Source of the DNA: Deminuibacter soli
Lineage (GTDB): Bacteria; Bacteroidota; Bacteroidia; Chitinophagales; Chitinophagaceae
DNA length: 64,000 nucleotides
Assembly (NCBI RefSeq): GCF_003412455.1
Contig: NZ_QTJU01000003.1
Location: forward strand, 372,001-436,000
Reading direction: 5' to 3'
Position numbers and translations under genes: made by a program. The notes under the pieces are model-generated. The model worked only from the letters and a program-made list of their open reading frames with translations, was not told the DNA's origin and did not search any database. Shown here piece by piece: positions 1-10,100 of the stretch (its first letter is position 1; every line of letters begins with the position of its first letter).

Positions 1-2841
1 TCGGTTCCTGCATCGGCCAACTGGCTGGTATTATCGTATGTAGGATACGAAACCATGGAAACAAATATCCATACCGCCACCAATGTTACCGCGCAGTTAA
101 CTGCCTCCAAAACAAACCTTGATGCCGTTGTGGTAATCGGTTACGGCACACAGAAACGAAAAGATGTAACCGGAGCAGTAGCCTCGGTAAAAGGCGATGA
201 AATAAAAAACCTCCCGGTCACCAGTGTGCAGGATGCCCTGCAGGGCCGCATGGCCGGTGTGGAAGTAACCAAAAGCTCCGGCGCACCCGATGCACCGGCC
301 AGCATTTTAATCAGGGGCGTATCTTCCCTGAACAATGCGCCACCTTTGTATATCGTAGATGGTGTTCGCCAGTCAGGTGACAACATCAATATCCAGGATA
401 TTGCCACCATCGATGTACTGAAAGACGCCAGCGCAGCCTCTATTTACGGTTCTGCAGCTGCAGGCGGTGTAATTATCATTACCACTAAAAAAGGACTGGG
501 AGGCGCCCCTACCGTTAACTTCAACGCACGTTACGGCCTAACCAAACCGCAAACACTGCAGTTGCTGAACAGGGACGATTTTGTGAAACTCAAACGCATG
601 CTCGACCCTACCTATCTTGCCAATGTGCGTATTGATTCATTGTCTGATACAGACTGGGGCAAGGAACTGTTCCGCAATGCCACGGAAGAAAACTACAACC
701 TGTCAATTTCAGGCTCTACACCGGCCACCAACTATTACGCCTCTGCGTTTTACAACGGCCAGAAAGGCGTGTACCTGAACAACGCCTCGTACCTGTCAGG
801 CGCAAGGGTGAACACCGATTTCAAACTCGGCAACCATATTAAAATAGGCGAACAGTTATATGCCTGGACACGCACTACATTTCCCAGCATTGTTACCCCC
901 ATCAACCCGCCCTTTCGTTCTATCCCCATCATGCCCGTGTATGATACCACCGATCCCAAAAGCCCATGGGGCAAATCTCCCGTAGGTTTCGGCGGACCCA
1001 ACCTGGTGGGCCAGATTAAAACGGCGCATATCACCAATACCAAGTTTAACCTGCAGGGCAATGCCTTTGCAGAGGTAAAACTGCCGTTGTATTTAACCGG
1101 CCGTGTAAACTTCGGTTACACTTACTACACCGAGAACCAGAGCTACTTCCAGGATGCATACAACTTTGGCCAGGTAGCTACCACGGTAAACCAGTTACAG
1201 AAATACAATATCACCACACCCACTGTCATGTTCAACTACTCCCTGTCGTTCGACCACACATTCGGCGATCACAGCATCAATGCAGTAGTTGGTTACGAAC
1301 AATTCCGCACGCGCTACAACGCACAGTATGCAACAGAAACAGGCGTTGGCGGACAGTCGTACAGCTTTATCCAGACCTCTGCATCACAGGCTACCGTAAG
1401 TGGTTCCTATGATCCGAACGGATTGATCAAATCCACCTTTGCCCGCCTTAACTACAACTACGGAGGCAAGTATTACTTATCCGGCGCTATCCGGCGCGAT
1501 GGTAACTTCACCGTATTCGGCCCCGGCAACCAGCATGGTGTATTCCCTTCCGGTTCTGCAGGCTGGCGTATCAGTGAAGAACCTTTCTTCCGTTCTTTAT
1601 TGCCTGCAGTAAGCCAGTTAAAACTGCGCGGCAGTTATGGTGTGCTGGGTAACAGCAATATACCCGGTTACCTGTTCCTGTCAACCTACGACAATGCAGG
1701 CGCGCAGAACTTTACACCAGACGGTGCTTCACCTTATGTAGGCATCACCCAAAACTTCATCTCCAACAACAACATCAAATGGGAAAGCGTGTATGAAGGC
1801 AACGTAGCCATTGATGCCGAACTGCTGAAAAGCAAACTGTTCTTCACCATTGAATGGTACAACAAAACCACGAAGAACATGCTGTACGGTTTACCCATAC
1901 CCTCCAGCTCAGGTATCGGTACTCCCTTTTATACCAATATCGGTTCAGTACGCAACCGCGGTTTGGAAATTGTGCTGGGTTACCGCGACCATGCAGGTGA
2001 TTTCAATTACAGCATCAGCGTAAACGGTGCCTTCAATAAAAACAAAGTGCTGAACCTGGATAACGTAAACAACAACCCGATTCTTGCAGGCGACAACAAC
2101 TATGGCAACAGCACCTTTGGTATGATGGTGAACCAACCCATTACCATTACCAAGGCAGGTTATGGCTTCGGACAGTTTTATGGCTACAAAGTACTGGGCA
2201 TTTACCAGAATGCAGATGAAATTGCCAAACACCCGCAGCAAAGCGGTTATACTGCGCGCCCGGGTGACCTGATTTTCGCAGACGTTAATGACGATGGTAA
2301 AATCAACGACCAGGACAGAACCGTGATCGGCAACCCCAACCCCAAACTCGTATACGGCAGCACCATCAACCTTTCCTACAAAGGATTTGATGTAGCCATG
2401 CTCTTCAGCGGTGTGGCAGGTGTTGATTTGTTCAACGGTGTAAAAGCCTATGCACAGTTTCCCTTTGCAGACGGCAATACCACTTCACAGGTATTCAACG
2501 CATCTTTCCTGGGCAGCAACCAGGTAACCAGTCAGCCCCGTATCGACAACAACGATCCCAACGGCAACTATGCCAAATCCAGCAGCTATTTTGTAGAGAG
2601 CGGCAGTTATCTCAAAATGAAAAACCTGCAGATCGGTTACACCTTTACCGGCAACTGGATGAAGAAACTGAGCGTAAAAGCCGCCAGGTTATACGTAATG
2701 GGCAACAACCTGTTTACCATTACCAAATACTCAGGCATTGACCCTGAACTGGCCGGCCCTGTTACTTCGCGCGGCATTGATGCCACCTGGCAATACCCGC
2801 ATGCGCGTATTTATTCAGCCGGGCTGGACATTACTTTCTAA
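1..2841 (+). CDS. SusC/RagA-family TonB-dependent outer-membrane transporter (5' partial)
   Basis: This is the outer-membrane barrel that imports oligosaccharides with TonB energy. The reading frame is open from base 1 (residues SVPASANWLVLSYVGYET precede the first Met at 55), so the Met at 55 is internal and the true start lies upstream of the window. The visible start is the end of a carboxypeptidase-D-like regulatory domain. It is followed by a plug domain (IGYGTQKRKDVTGA, then LQGRMAGV, the IRG and YIVDG motifs, and LKDASAASIYG), which is typical of SusC. About 700 residues of barrel follow, and the protein ends in the usual aromatic-rich strand (LDITF). A SusD gene follows after 30 bases, and GH97 and GH87 genes come next. 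The most likely cargo is therefore an alpha-glucan oligosaccharide. The family call is very safe; the substrate is inferred from the neighbours. Confidence 0.95.
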   Translation, partial: SVPASANWLVLSYVGYETMETNIHTATNVTAQLTASKTNLDAVVVIGYGTQKRKDVTGAVASVKGDEIKNLPVTSVQDALQGRMAGVEVTKSSGAPDAPASILIRGVSSLNNAPPLYIVDGVRQSGDNINIQDIATIDVLKDASAASIYGSAAAGGVIIITTKKGLGGAPTVNFNARYGLTKPQTLQLLNRDDFVKLKRMLDPTYLANVRIDSLSDTDWGKELFRNATEENYNLSISGSTPATNYYASAFYNGQKGVYLNNASYLSGARVNTDFKLGNHIKIGEQLYAWTRTTFPSIVTPINPPFRSIPIMPVYDTTDPKSPWGKSPVGFGGPNLVGQIKTAHITNTKFNLQGNAFAEVKLPLYLTGRVNFGYTYYTENQSYFQDAYNFGQVATTVNQLQKYNITTPTVMFNYSLSFDHTFGDHSINAVVGYEQFRTRYNAQYATETGVGGQSYSFIQTSASQATVSGSYDPNGLIKSTFARLNYNYGGKYYLSGAIRRDGNFTVFGPGNQHGVFPSGSAGWRISEEPFFRSLLPAVSQLKLRGSYGVLGNSNIPGYLFLSTYDNAGAQNFTPDGASPYVGITQNFISNNNIKWESVYEGNVAIDAELLKSKLFFTIEWYNKTTKNMLYGLPIPSSSGIGTPFYTNIGSVRNRGLEIVLGYRDHAGDFNYSISVNGAFNKNKVLNLDNVNNNPILAGDNNYGNSTFGMMVNQPITITKAGYGFGQFYGYKVLGIYQNADEIAKHPQQSGYTARPGDLIFADVNDDGKINDQDRTVIGNPNPKLVYGSTINLSYKGFDVAMLFSGVAGVDLFNGVKAYAQFPFADGNTTSQVFNASFLGSNQVTSQPRIDNNDPNGNYAKSSSYFVESGSYLKMKNLQIGYTFTGNWMKKLSVKAARLYVMGNNLFTITKYSGIDPELAGPVTSRGIDATWQYPHARIYSAGLDITF

Positions 2842-2871
2842 AAAAGAACTATCACCAGAAACTGTTTGTTT

Positions 2872-4677
2872 ATGTACAGAAAAATAGTGTATTTACTGAT
2901 AGCAGCTGTTGGCGTAGCCGCCGGCTGCACCAAAGACCCTGCTGCCGTTACGCGCAACGATGCGTACGCCAGCAACAACTATCCTACTTCGCTGCCCAAC
3001 CTGTTTGCCACACTGGTACCTGCCTATGGCAACTGGCGCTCTGCAGAATTGCAGGGCTTTGAATTATTGTGTAAAGATTTTGCAGCGCTGGAACACGCAA
3101 CAGAACTGGCCTACGGCGGCGACCCTTCCTGGACGGAACTCACCGTAAACAACCTGAGCACCAATAACAGTTATGCCAACGATCTCTGGGTTGGCCTGTA
3201 CCGCGGCGTAAAAAGCACAGAAGTGTTTTTTGACCGTGCCGATTTTTACGAAAAGAACTATGCATCTGCCACAGAAAAAGATGCCATCAGCCAGATGCGT
3301 GGTGAAGCCCATTTTCTGCGTGCGCTCTACTACTTTTACCTCGAAACATTTTATGGTGAAAGCTATATCTCCGGCGGACAGGGTGGCGACAAAAAAGGTG
3401 TGCCCATTATCACCAAAGTTGCGCCAGACCTGGGCACCACACAGGTAAAACGCAACAGCGTAAAAGAAGTGTGGGACTTTATCATTGCCGAACTGCAGCT
3501 TTCCGCACAACAGCTGAAAGGCGTGCAATGGGGCGGCAACGACAAAGGCCGTGCTACCGAATGGGCCGCCAAAGCATTACTGGGCAAGGCTTACGTGTTC
3601 ACCGGCGATTATGCCTCAGCCAAACCCATACTGCAGGACATTATCAACAACAGCGGCAAACAGCTGATGCCCTTCAGCAAATACAAAGACGCTTTCAACG
3701 GCAACAGCGCCAACGAGTACAACGAAGAATCTTTGTTTGAAATAAACGTAGACCGCAATGCACTGGGCGGTTATGGCATTTTCAGCTTTCCCAACAACCT
3801 TACCACCAGCCAGGGCCTGATATGGTCACCCTGTATTATTGGCGACGACGGTACAGAAGACAATGGTGCAGGGCTGGGTTATTGCAACGAGTTCTTCAAC
3901 GACAAAAACCTGCAGCGCTTTGGCTTTAACCTGCCTATCTATACCACCGTGGCAAACCCTGATTTCGACGCCGGCAAAAAAGGCTCGCCCAAAAACCTGC
4001 CCAAAATACTGGACCCTGCTTACCGCGCGCAATCACTCGCATTCCGCAGCAACCAAACCGTTGACCCGCGCCTGTATGTAAACGCCATGCAGCCCTGGAT
4101 TGATTCAGGCAGCAACGATGGCAGTACCTGGCGCCCTATTTGTAAATTCATTGGTATTGGTTCCGGTCAGCGTGCCAATTTTCACGGCTGGAGCTTTAAG
4201 AAATTCGTGACTTACGACAACACCATCTTCAACCGCCAGGCAGCGGCAGATGCAGCCAACTATTACCTGCTGCGCCTTGCAGATATTTACCTGCTGTATG
4301 CTGAAACCCTGATCAATACAGGCGATGCAGCACAGGGACTGGAGTACATCAACAAAGTAAAACGCAGGGCTTACAATTACCCGGTAAACGGGGCATCACC
4401 GGTTGACTATACCAGCCTGAGTGATAAAACCATGGCACAGGATGCTACGCTTGCCAACAACCCGCTGCGGTACGAGCGCTGGGCCGAGCTGTTTAACGAA
4501 GGCCAGTGGTGGTTTGATGTATGCCGCTGGAAACTCGGCAGCAGTGAAGCCAAGTACTACGCTACCTCACTGGTTGGCGGGGCCATTAACTGGAATGACA
4601 GCAAATCGTATGTATGGCCTGTACCGATCAATGAAATAAACACGAACAGCAATATGACGCAAAGCAGCGGATATTAA
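2872..4677 (+). CDS. SusD/RagB-family nutrient-binding lipoprotein
   Basis: This is the surface glycan-binding lipoprotein that forms the lid of the upstream SusC barrel. I chose the ATG at 2872 (601 aa); a TTG two codons earlier is open but gives a poorer signal. Residues 1-18 form a lipoprotein signal (MYRKIVYLLIAAVGVAAG) with Cys19 as the lipidation site. The body shows SusD hallmarks: an N-terminal helical TPR-like region containing MRGEAHFLRALYYF, the RATEWAAKALLGKAYVFTGDY segment, and a C-terminal part with LRLADIYLLYAETL, LRYERWAELFNEGQWWFDVCRW and the closing VWPVPINEINTNSNMTQSSGY. The length is normal for large SusD proteins. It lies 30 bases after SusC and is surely co-transcribed with it. 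Ligand specificity cannot be read from the sequence, but the GH97 and GH87 genes downstream point to alpha-glucan. Confidence 0.95.
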   Translation: MYRKIVYLLIAAVGVAAGCTKDPAAVTRNDAYASNNYPTSLPNLFATLVPAYGNWRSAELQGFELLCKDFAALEHATELAYGGDPSWTELTVNNLSTNNSYANDLWVGLYRGVKSTEVFFDRADFYEKNYASATEKDAISQMRGEAHFLRALYYFYLETFYGESYISGGQGGDKKGVPIITKVAPDLGTTQVKRNSVKEVWDFIIAELQLSAQQLKGVQWGGNDKGRATEWAAKALLGKAYVFTGDYASAKPILQDIINNSGKQLMPFSKYKDAFNGNSANEYNEESLFEINVDRNALGGYGIFSFPNNLTTSQGLIWSPCIIGDDGTEDNGAGLGYCNEFFNDKNLQRFGFNLPIYTTVANPDFDAGKKGSPKNLPKILDPAYRAQSLAFRSNQTVDPRLYVNAMQPWIDSGSNDGSTWRPICKFIGIGSGQRANFHGWSFKKFVTYDNTIFNRQAAADAANYYLLRLADIYLLYAETLINTGDAAQGLEYINKVKRRAYNYPVNGASPVDYTSLSDKTMAQDATLANNPLRYERWAELFNEGQWWFDVCRWKLGSSEAKYYATSLVGGAINWNDSKSYVWPVPINEINTNSNMTQSSGY

Positions 4678-4683
4678 CGATAG

Positions 4684-4719
4684 GTATAACCGGCGCGCCG
4701 CAAGGCACGCCGGTTATAC
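4684..4719 (+). other. strong GC-rich hairpin between susD and the GH97 gene
   Basis: A perfect 12-bp inverted repeat (GTATAACCGGCG at 4684-4695 pairing with CGCCGGTTATAC at 4708-4719) encloses a 12-nt loop, 6 bases after the susD stop codon. The run after it (TGCTTATTACC) is pyrimidine-rich but not a clean T tract. It could be a leaky terminator, or an mRNA 3'-end stabiliser that lets SusCD be made in larger amounts than the enzymes downstream. The pairing is seen directly; the role is inferred. Confidence 0.6.
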
Positions 4720-4749
4720 TGCTTATTACCTTCCTTTCAATCAACAAAA

Positions 4750-6858
4750 GTGAACCTGAAGCAACTATTCACCCTGCTTGCCGCCAACCTGATGATACAG
4801 GCACAGGCACAGCAAAACAACCACATCACCGTACAGCAAAACAACGTACAACTGACCTTTACCCTTGACGAACAGGGAAGGCCGCTGTATACCGTGCAAT
4901 ACAAACAGCAGCCTGTTATACAACCCTCGTACCTGGGCTTTAAACTGGCGGAAGACAGCCTGCTTTATAAAAACTTTGCCATCACCGCATCTGAACAAAC
5001 CAGTGCAGATGAGCAATGGCAACCGGTATGGGGCGAAACAGCCAGCATACGCAACCACTATCACCAGTTAACCGTACACCTGCAACAAAAAACTACCGGT
5101 CACCTGCTTAACCTGGTATTCAGGGTATTTGACGATGGTGTAGGCTTCCGCTATGAATTTCCGAAACAGGCATCGCTGCGGTATTTTATTGTAAGCGATG
5201 AACTCACCGGTTTTGCACTGGCAGGCAACCACAAAGCCTTCTGGATTCCCGGCGATTACGACAGCAACGAATACCTGTACAGCACCACCCCCATCAGCGA
5301 TATCAACAACACAGAAGTGGTAAAAAAAGCAACCGATATTGCCGTGCGCACAGCACCCGACCCTTATGCCGTGCAAACACCGCTGATGCTGAAAACCGCG
5401 AATGGATTATACATTAACATACACGAAGCAGCCCTGGTAAACTACCCGGCCATGCAGCTGCATGTGAATACAAAAAACAACGAACTCACCGCAACACTGG
5501 TGCCCGACGCTGCAGGTAACAAAGCCTACCTGCATGCGCCGGCCCATACCCCCTGGCGCACCATACTGGTGAGCGACAAAGCGGCAGATATACTGGCATC
5601 CAACACCATCTTAAACCTCAACGAGCCGGCTGTTACCAGCAACACCTCCTGGATACAGCCCATGAAATTCGTAGGCGTATGGTGGGAAATGCAAACCGGC
5701 AAAAGCACCTGGAGTTATTCTGATTTTGCCGACAGCACAGACGCCAATGGCAAACTGATCCCCAATGGCCGCCATGGAGCCAACACTGCCAATGTAAAGA
5801 AGTACATTGACTTTGCTGCAGCCAACAACATTAAAGGTGTACTGGTAGAAGGCTGGAATACCGGCTGGGAAGACTGGTTTGGCAACTGGAAAGAGAACGT
5901 GTTTGATTTTGTAACACCCTATCCTGATTTCGACGTAAATGCACTGCAGCGCTACGCACAAAGCAAGGGTGTGCAAATCATCATGCACAACGAAACATCC
6001 GGCTCCGCTACCAACTACGAACGCCAGATGGATACCGCTTTCCGCTTTATGGCAGCGCATGGCTATCACTCCGTAAAAACGGGCTACGTGGGCCGCATTA
6101 TTCCACGCGGTGAACACCATGATGGTCAATGGATGGTAAACCACTATGAACGCGTAGCGAAAAAAGCACTGCAATACCACGTAATGGTAGATGCGCATGA
6201 GCCGCAGCGCCCCACAGGACTGCACCGCACCTACCCCAACTGGATGGCCTGCGAAGCCGGCAGGGGCAATGAATACAATGCTTTCAGCAACGGCAACCCG
6301 CCCGAGCATGAAACCATATTGCCCTTTACCCGCTTAATGGGCGGCCCTATGGATTATACACCCGGTATTTTTAAACTGAAAGGCTATTCAGCCGATGTGC
6401 CGGACAGGCAGGTGCACAGTACCCTGGCCAAACAACTGGCCTTGTATGTTACGCTGTACAGCCCCGTACAAATGGTGGCCGACTTACCGGAGAACTATGA
6501 AGCGCACAAAGATGCATTCCGGTTTATCAGGGATGTACCGGTTGACTGGAGCGATACAAAAATTATTGAAGCAGAGCCGGGCGATTACCTCACCATTGCA
6601 CGTAGGGAAAAAGGCAAAAGCAGCTGGTTTATCGGCGCCATTACCGATGAAAACAGCCGCACAGCAACCGTATCATTAAGCTTCCTGGAGCCTGGCAAAC
6701 AATACAAGGCAACGCTGTATACCGATGCAGCAAATGCAGACTGGAAAAACAACCCGGAAGCCTACGAAATAAAACAGGTTACCGTAACGAATACCACAAC
6801 CCTCACCCTTCCTCTTGCGGCCGGAGGTGGAGCAGCCGTTTCTATTCTGCCCCTGTGA
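4750..6858 (+). CDS. GH97 alpha-glucosidase, SusB-type (inverting)
   Basis: This predicted periplasmic enzyme removes glucose from alpha-glucosides. The start is GTG at 4750, chosen because it opens a clean signal peptide (MNLKQLFTLLAANLMIQAQAQQ); there is no in-frame ATG close by. The protein is 702 aa, typical for GH97. The N-terminal beta-supersandwich includes FWIPGDYDSNEYLYSTTPI. The barrel begins near FVGVWWEMQTGKSTW. Three glutamates match the inverting SusB arrangement: Glu415 in HNETS, Glu484 in DAHEPQRPTG and Glu508 in GRGNEY. The spacing is 69 and 24 residues, the same as between SusB Glu439, Glu508 and Glu532 as I recall them. Retaining GH97 alpha-galactosidases instead have an Asp nucleophile. 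The gene follows susD by 72 bases and precedes a GH87-like gene, which fits final hydrolysis of alpha-1,3- or mixed alpha-gluco-oligosaccharides in the periplasm. Confidence 0.93.
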   Translation: MNLKQLFTLLAANLMIQAQAQQNNHITVQQNNVQLTFTLDEQGRPLYTVQYKQQPVIQPSYLGFKLAEDSLLYKNFAITASEQTSADEQWQPVWGETASIRNHYHQLTVHLQQKTTGHLLNLVFRVFDDGVGFRYEFPKQASLRYFIVSDELTGFALAGNHKAFWIPGDYDSNEYLYSTTPISDINNTEVVKKATDIAVRTAPDPYAVQTPLMLKTANGLYINIHEAALVNYPAMQLHVNTKNNELTATLVPDAAGNKAYLHAPAHTPWRTILVSDKAADILASNTILNLNEPAVTSNTSWIQPMKFVGVWWEMQTGKSTWSYSDFADSTDANGKLIPNGRHGANTANVKKYIDFAAANNIKGVLVEGWNTGWEDWFGNWKENVFDFVTPYPDFDVNALQRYAQSKGVQIIMHNETSGSATNYERQMDTAFRFMAAHGYHSVKTGYVGRIIPRGEHHDGQWMVNHYERVAKKALQYHVMVDAHEPQRPTGLHRTYPNWMACEAGRGNEYNAFSNGNPPEHETILPFTRLMGGPMDYTPGIFKLKGYSADVPDRQVHSTLAKQLALYVTLYSPVQMVADLPENYEAHKDAFRFIRDVPVDWSDTKIIEAEPGDYLTIARREKGKSSWFIGAITDENSRTATVSLSFLEPGKQYKATLYTDAANADWKNNPEAYEIKQVTVTNTTTLTLPLAAGGGAAVSILPL

Positions 6859-6902
6859 TAACGTATTTGATAGATTGATTGATGATCCCTGGTTCAGGTT
6901 AC

Positions 6903-6929
6903 CGGCAACAGACCGAAAGGCTGTTGCCG
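6903..6929 (+). other. hairpin downstream of the GH97 gene
   Basis: A 9-bp inverted repeat (CGGCAACAG at 6903-6911 with CTGTTGCCG at 6921-6929, loop of 9 nt) lies 45 bases after the GH97 stop codon. There is no T tract, so it is not a textbook terminator. It may mark a pause or an mRNA 3' end. The rest of the 337-base gap to the next gene (6859-7195) contains one copy of a dispersed repeat (7016-7062) and nothing else I can name. Confidence 0.4.
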
Positions 6930-7015
6930 TAGCCCGTGCCGGCATAGTACGCAACAATTTCCTTCATTGATTCCCTGGCGATGTTGTTTAGTTAACAACC
7001 TCTTGTGGGTTTTCA

Positions 7016-7062
7016 CTTTGTGCCCTTTGTGTGTTTTCCCTTTGTGGTCTCTGTGGTTAAAA
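7016..7062 (+). repeat. dispersed CTTTGTGCCCTTTG repeat, copy 1
   Basis: This 47-base segment (CTTTGTGCCCTTTGTGTG..., ending CTGTGGTTAAAA) is about 80 percent identical by eye to 13555-13604 in another intergenic gap, in the same orientation. It is built from irregular CTTTG/TTTGTGG units and is non-coding. From memory, similar strings are scattered in many Bacteroidota genomes. It may act as a spacer or RNA element; the function is unknown. Confidence 0.6.
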
Positions 7063-7195
7063 GCTTTAACTAAACGTCATCGATTCCCCTTTGCTTAACC
7101 GCGCAGCATGTTCAGCTGCAGCGGATGAAACAACGATTGCCCTTTTGTAAGACTGGATGGTTCTTTTTCAACATTCGTCACCAAATTCACGCTAT

Positions 7196-10100
7196 ATGAA
7201 AAGACCTCTATCTACTACATGGAGGCGCATGCAACACCTATGCGCAACCCTGCTGTTACTCGGCCTGCTGCCTCTTACCGGGCGAAGCCAGAGCGACGGC
7301 TTACCACGCGGCGCCAACCAGCTGCCGTACCAGCGTTACGAATCAGAGAACGCAACACGCGGCGGAGCAGCCACGTTGCAGTCATCTCCACAATTTGTAC
7401 AGGGCGACATTGCTTCTGAAGCATCCAACCAGCAGTATGTAAGCCTGCCCACCAACGGATCGTACGTTGAGTGGACTGTACAACAGGCATCCCGCGGTTT
7501 CAACCTGCGTTTCACCATGCCCGATGCCAATGCAGGTGCAGGTCAATCTGGCTCACTGGGTCTGTATGTAAACGGCACCAAGATCAGGAACATCAACCTC
7601 TCTTCTTACTGGGCTTTCCAGTACTTCAACACCGCTAACTCCGATCCCAAACAGGACCCGGCAGGCACAGACAAAACCTTTATGCGTTTTGATGAAGTGC
7701 ATTTCAGGATTGACACCACCTTAAACCCCAACGACAAGCTGCGCATCCAGAAAGACAATGGCGATGCCATTACCTACGGCGTTGATTTCGTAGAACTGGA
7801 ACCCGTACCCGCAGCGCTTACACAGCCCGTGAATTACCTGTCTGTTACAGATTATGGTGCTAATGGCAACGACAACACCGATGACCTCGCAGCCTTCAAC
7901 AGCGCTATTGCAGCAGCTGCATCACAGGGCAAAAACGTGTGGATACCACAGGGTCGCTTTATCCTCAGCAACAAACTGCTGCTGAACGTAAACAATGTAA
8001 AGATTATGGGTGCAGGTATCTGGTATACCTACATTTATTTCTCTACCAACGTGCAATTCTCCGGCGGCATCCTGGCACGCGCCAGCAACGTGGAAATCTC
8101 GAACATCAGCATGAACACTGCCAACAACGCACGTGAAGTGTATGGTGGCGAACCCAATCCGCTGGGACAGATTTACAAAGTGTACAAAGGTTTCATGGGC
8201 ACCTACGGCAACAACTCGTACATACACGATGTATGGGTAGAACACTTTGAGTGCGGTTTCTGGATTGGCGGTTACGATCCCCCATACCCGGTAGATGCCA
8301 CCCACAACCTGCTGATTTCTCATTGCCGCATCCGCAACAACTATGCAGACGGTGTAAACTTCAGCCAGGGCACCAACAACTCTACCGTTGAGCAAAGCAG
8401 TATCCGCAACTCAGGCGATGATGGCTTAGCCGTATGGCCTGCCACAGACGCAGGCAACACCGTGAACGCCATTAACAACACCTTCCGCAACAACACCATT
8501 GAAAACGTATGGCGCGCAGGGGGCATCGCGATATTTGGCGGCACAGGTCATAATGTACACCACAACATTGTGAAAGACGGCGTGGCAGGCTCTGCCATCC
8601 GCTTCACCAATGACTTCAGCGGGTTTACTTTCCAGTACCCCGGCGATGTAATTAACGTGGCAGAAAACTCCTTTATCAACTGTGGTACCAGCTACGATCT
8701 CTGGAACCAGAAAAGGGGCGCTGTAGAATTTTATGCCAACACCGGTATCTTCAACCTGCAGTTCGATAACAACGACATCACCAATGCACAGCGCGATGGT
8801 GTGCAGGTATACGGCAACAACATCCACCACCTCATTCTCAACAACACCACCATTAACGGCACCGGTAAAGACACCGTAACCCGCAATGTGCAGCAGGATG
8901 TGTATGGCGGATTTGGTATTTATGCACAGGCCAACAGCGATTCCATGGTGTTTAACAACCTTACGGTGACCAATGCAGAATCAGGCACTTCACTGAACCG
9001 CAATACCAGTTTCCACCTCATCATCCGCAATGCCAATATACCGGTAACAGGCATTGCACTTACGCCCAACGCTGATACCACGATCGGGCAATCACAATCG
9101 TTTGTGCAGAAGTTTACGCTTACACCGGTTGATGCCACCAGCAAGTCCATTACCTGGTCATCATCCAACACAGCAGCCGTAACCGTTGATTCCAGCGGAC
9201 GCATCACGGCGGTTGGTCTGGGCACAGCCAATATCACGGCCACCACACAAAACGGGCTCAGCTCCACCCGCAAAATCACGGTAACACCGGCTGTAACCAT
9301 TACCAGTACCGATTCAGATGCAGGCGAAGGCGGCAATACGGCCAGCTTCAAAATAAGCACCACCGGCATTTCGCAGAATGTGACTGTGGCCTATACATTA
9401 AGCGGCACAGCTACTGCGGCAGATTATACTGCCAGTCCGGCCCTTACCGGCACCGTGGTATTAACCCCTACAGCCCTGTCGCAAACCATTACCATTACCC
9501 CTGTTGACGACAATGTGTTTGAAGGCCCCGAAACACTGCGCATTGCCATTAAATCAGGCAGTGGCTACCAGCTGGGCAGCGATACCGTGGTAACCATCAA
9601 CATCGCAGACAACGACAACCCGCCCTGCGTATCGCCTGTAGTAGCCAGGGTTTCAGGCACTGCACCGGTGATTGACCAAACCATTGATGCAGCCTGGAAC
9701 GTTGCACCATCCAGAACCATCAGCAATGTCACCATCGGCTCAGGCGCCAACCTCAGTGGCAAATGGCGCGCATTGTATGACAACACCAACCTGTATGTAT
9801 TGGCCGAAGTAAACGACATTACCAAGATGAATGATTCAGGCGGCAACTGGTGGGAAGACGATGCAGTGGAAATATTCATTGACGGTGATAACAGCAAAAC
9901 AGCTACCTATGACGGTGCGAACGATTTCCAGCTCGGTTTCCGCTGGAACGACAACACCGTTCATGTCGGCGGCAATTCTGTAACACGCACCACCGGCATC
10001 AACTTCAGCATGTATGCCACAGGCACCGGTTATAACCTGGAAGCCGTGATACCCTGGAGTACCATTGGCGTTACCCCCAGCATTGGCAAACCCATCGGCT

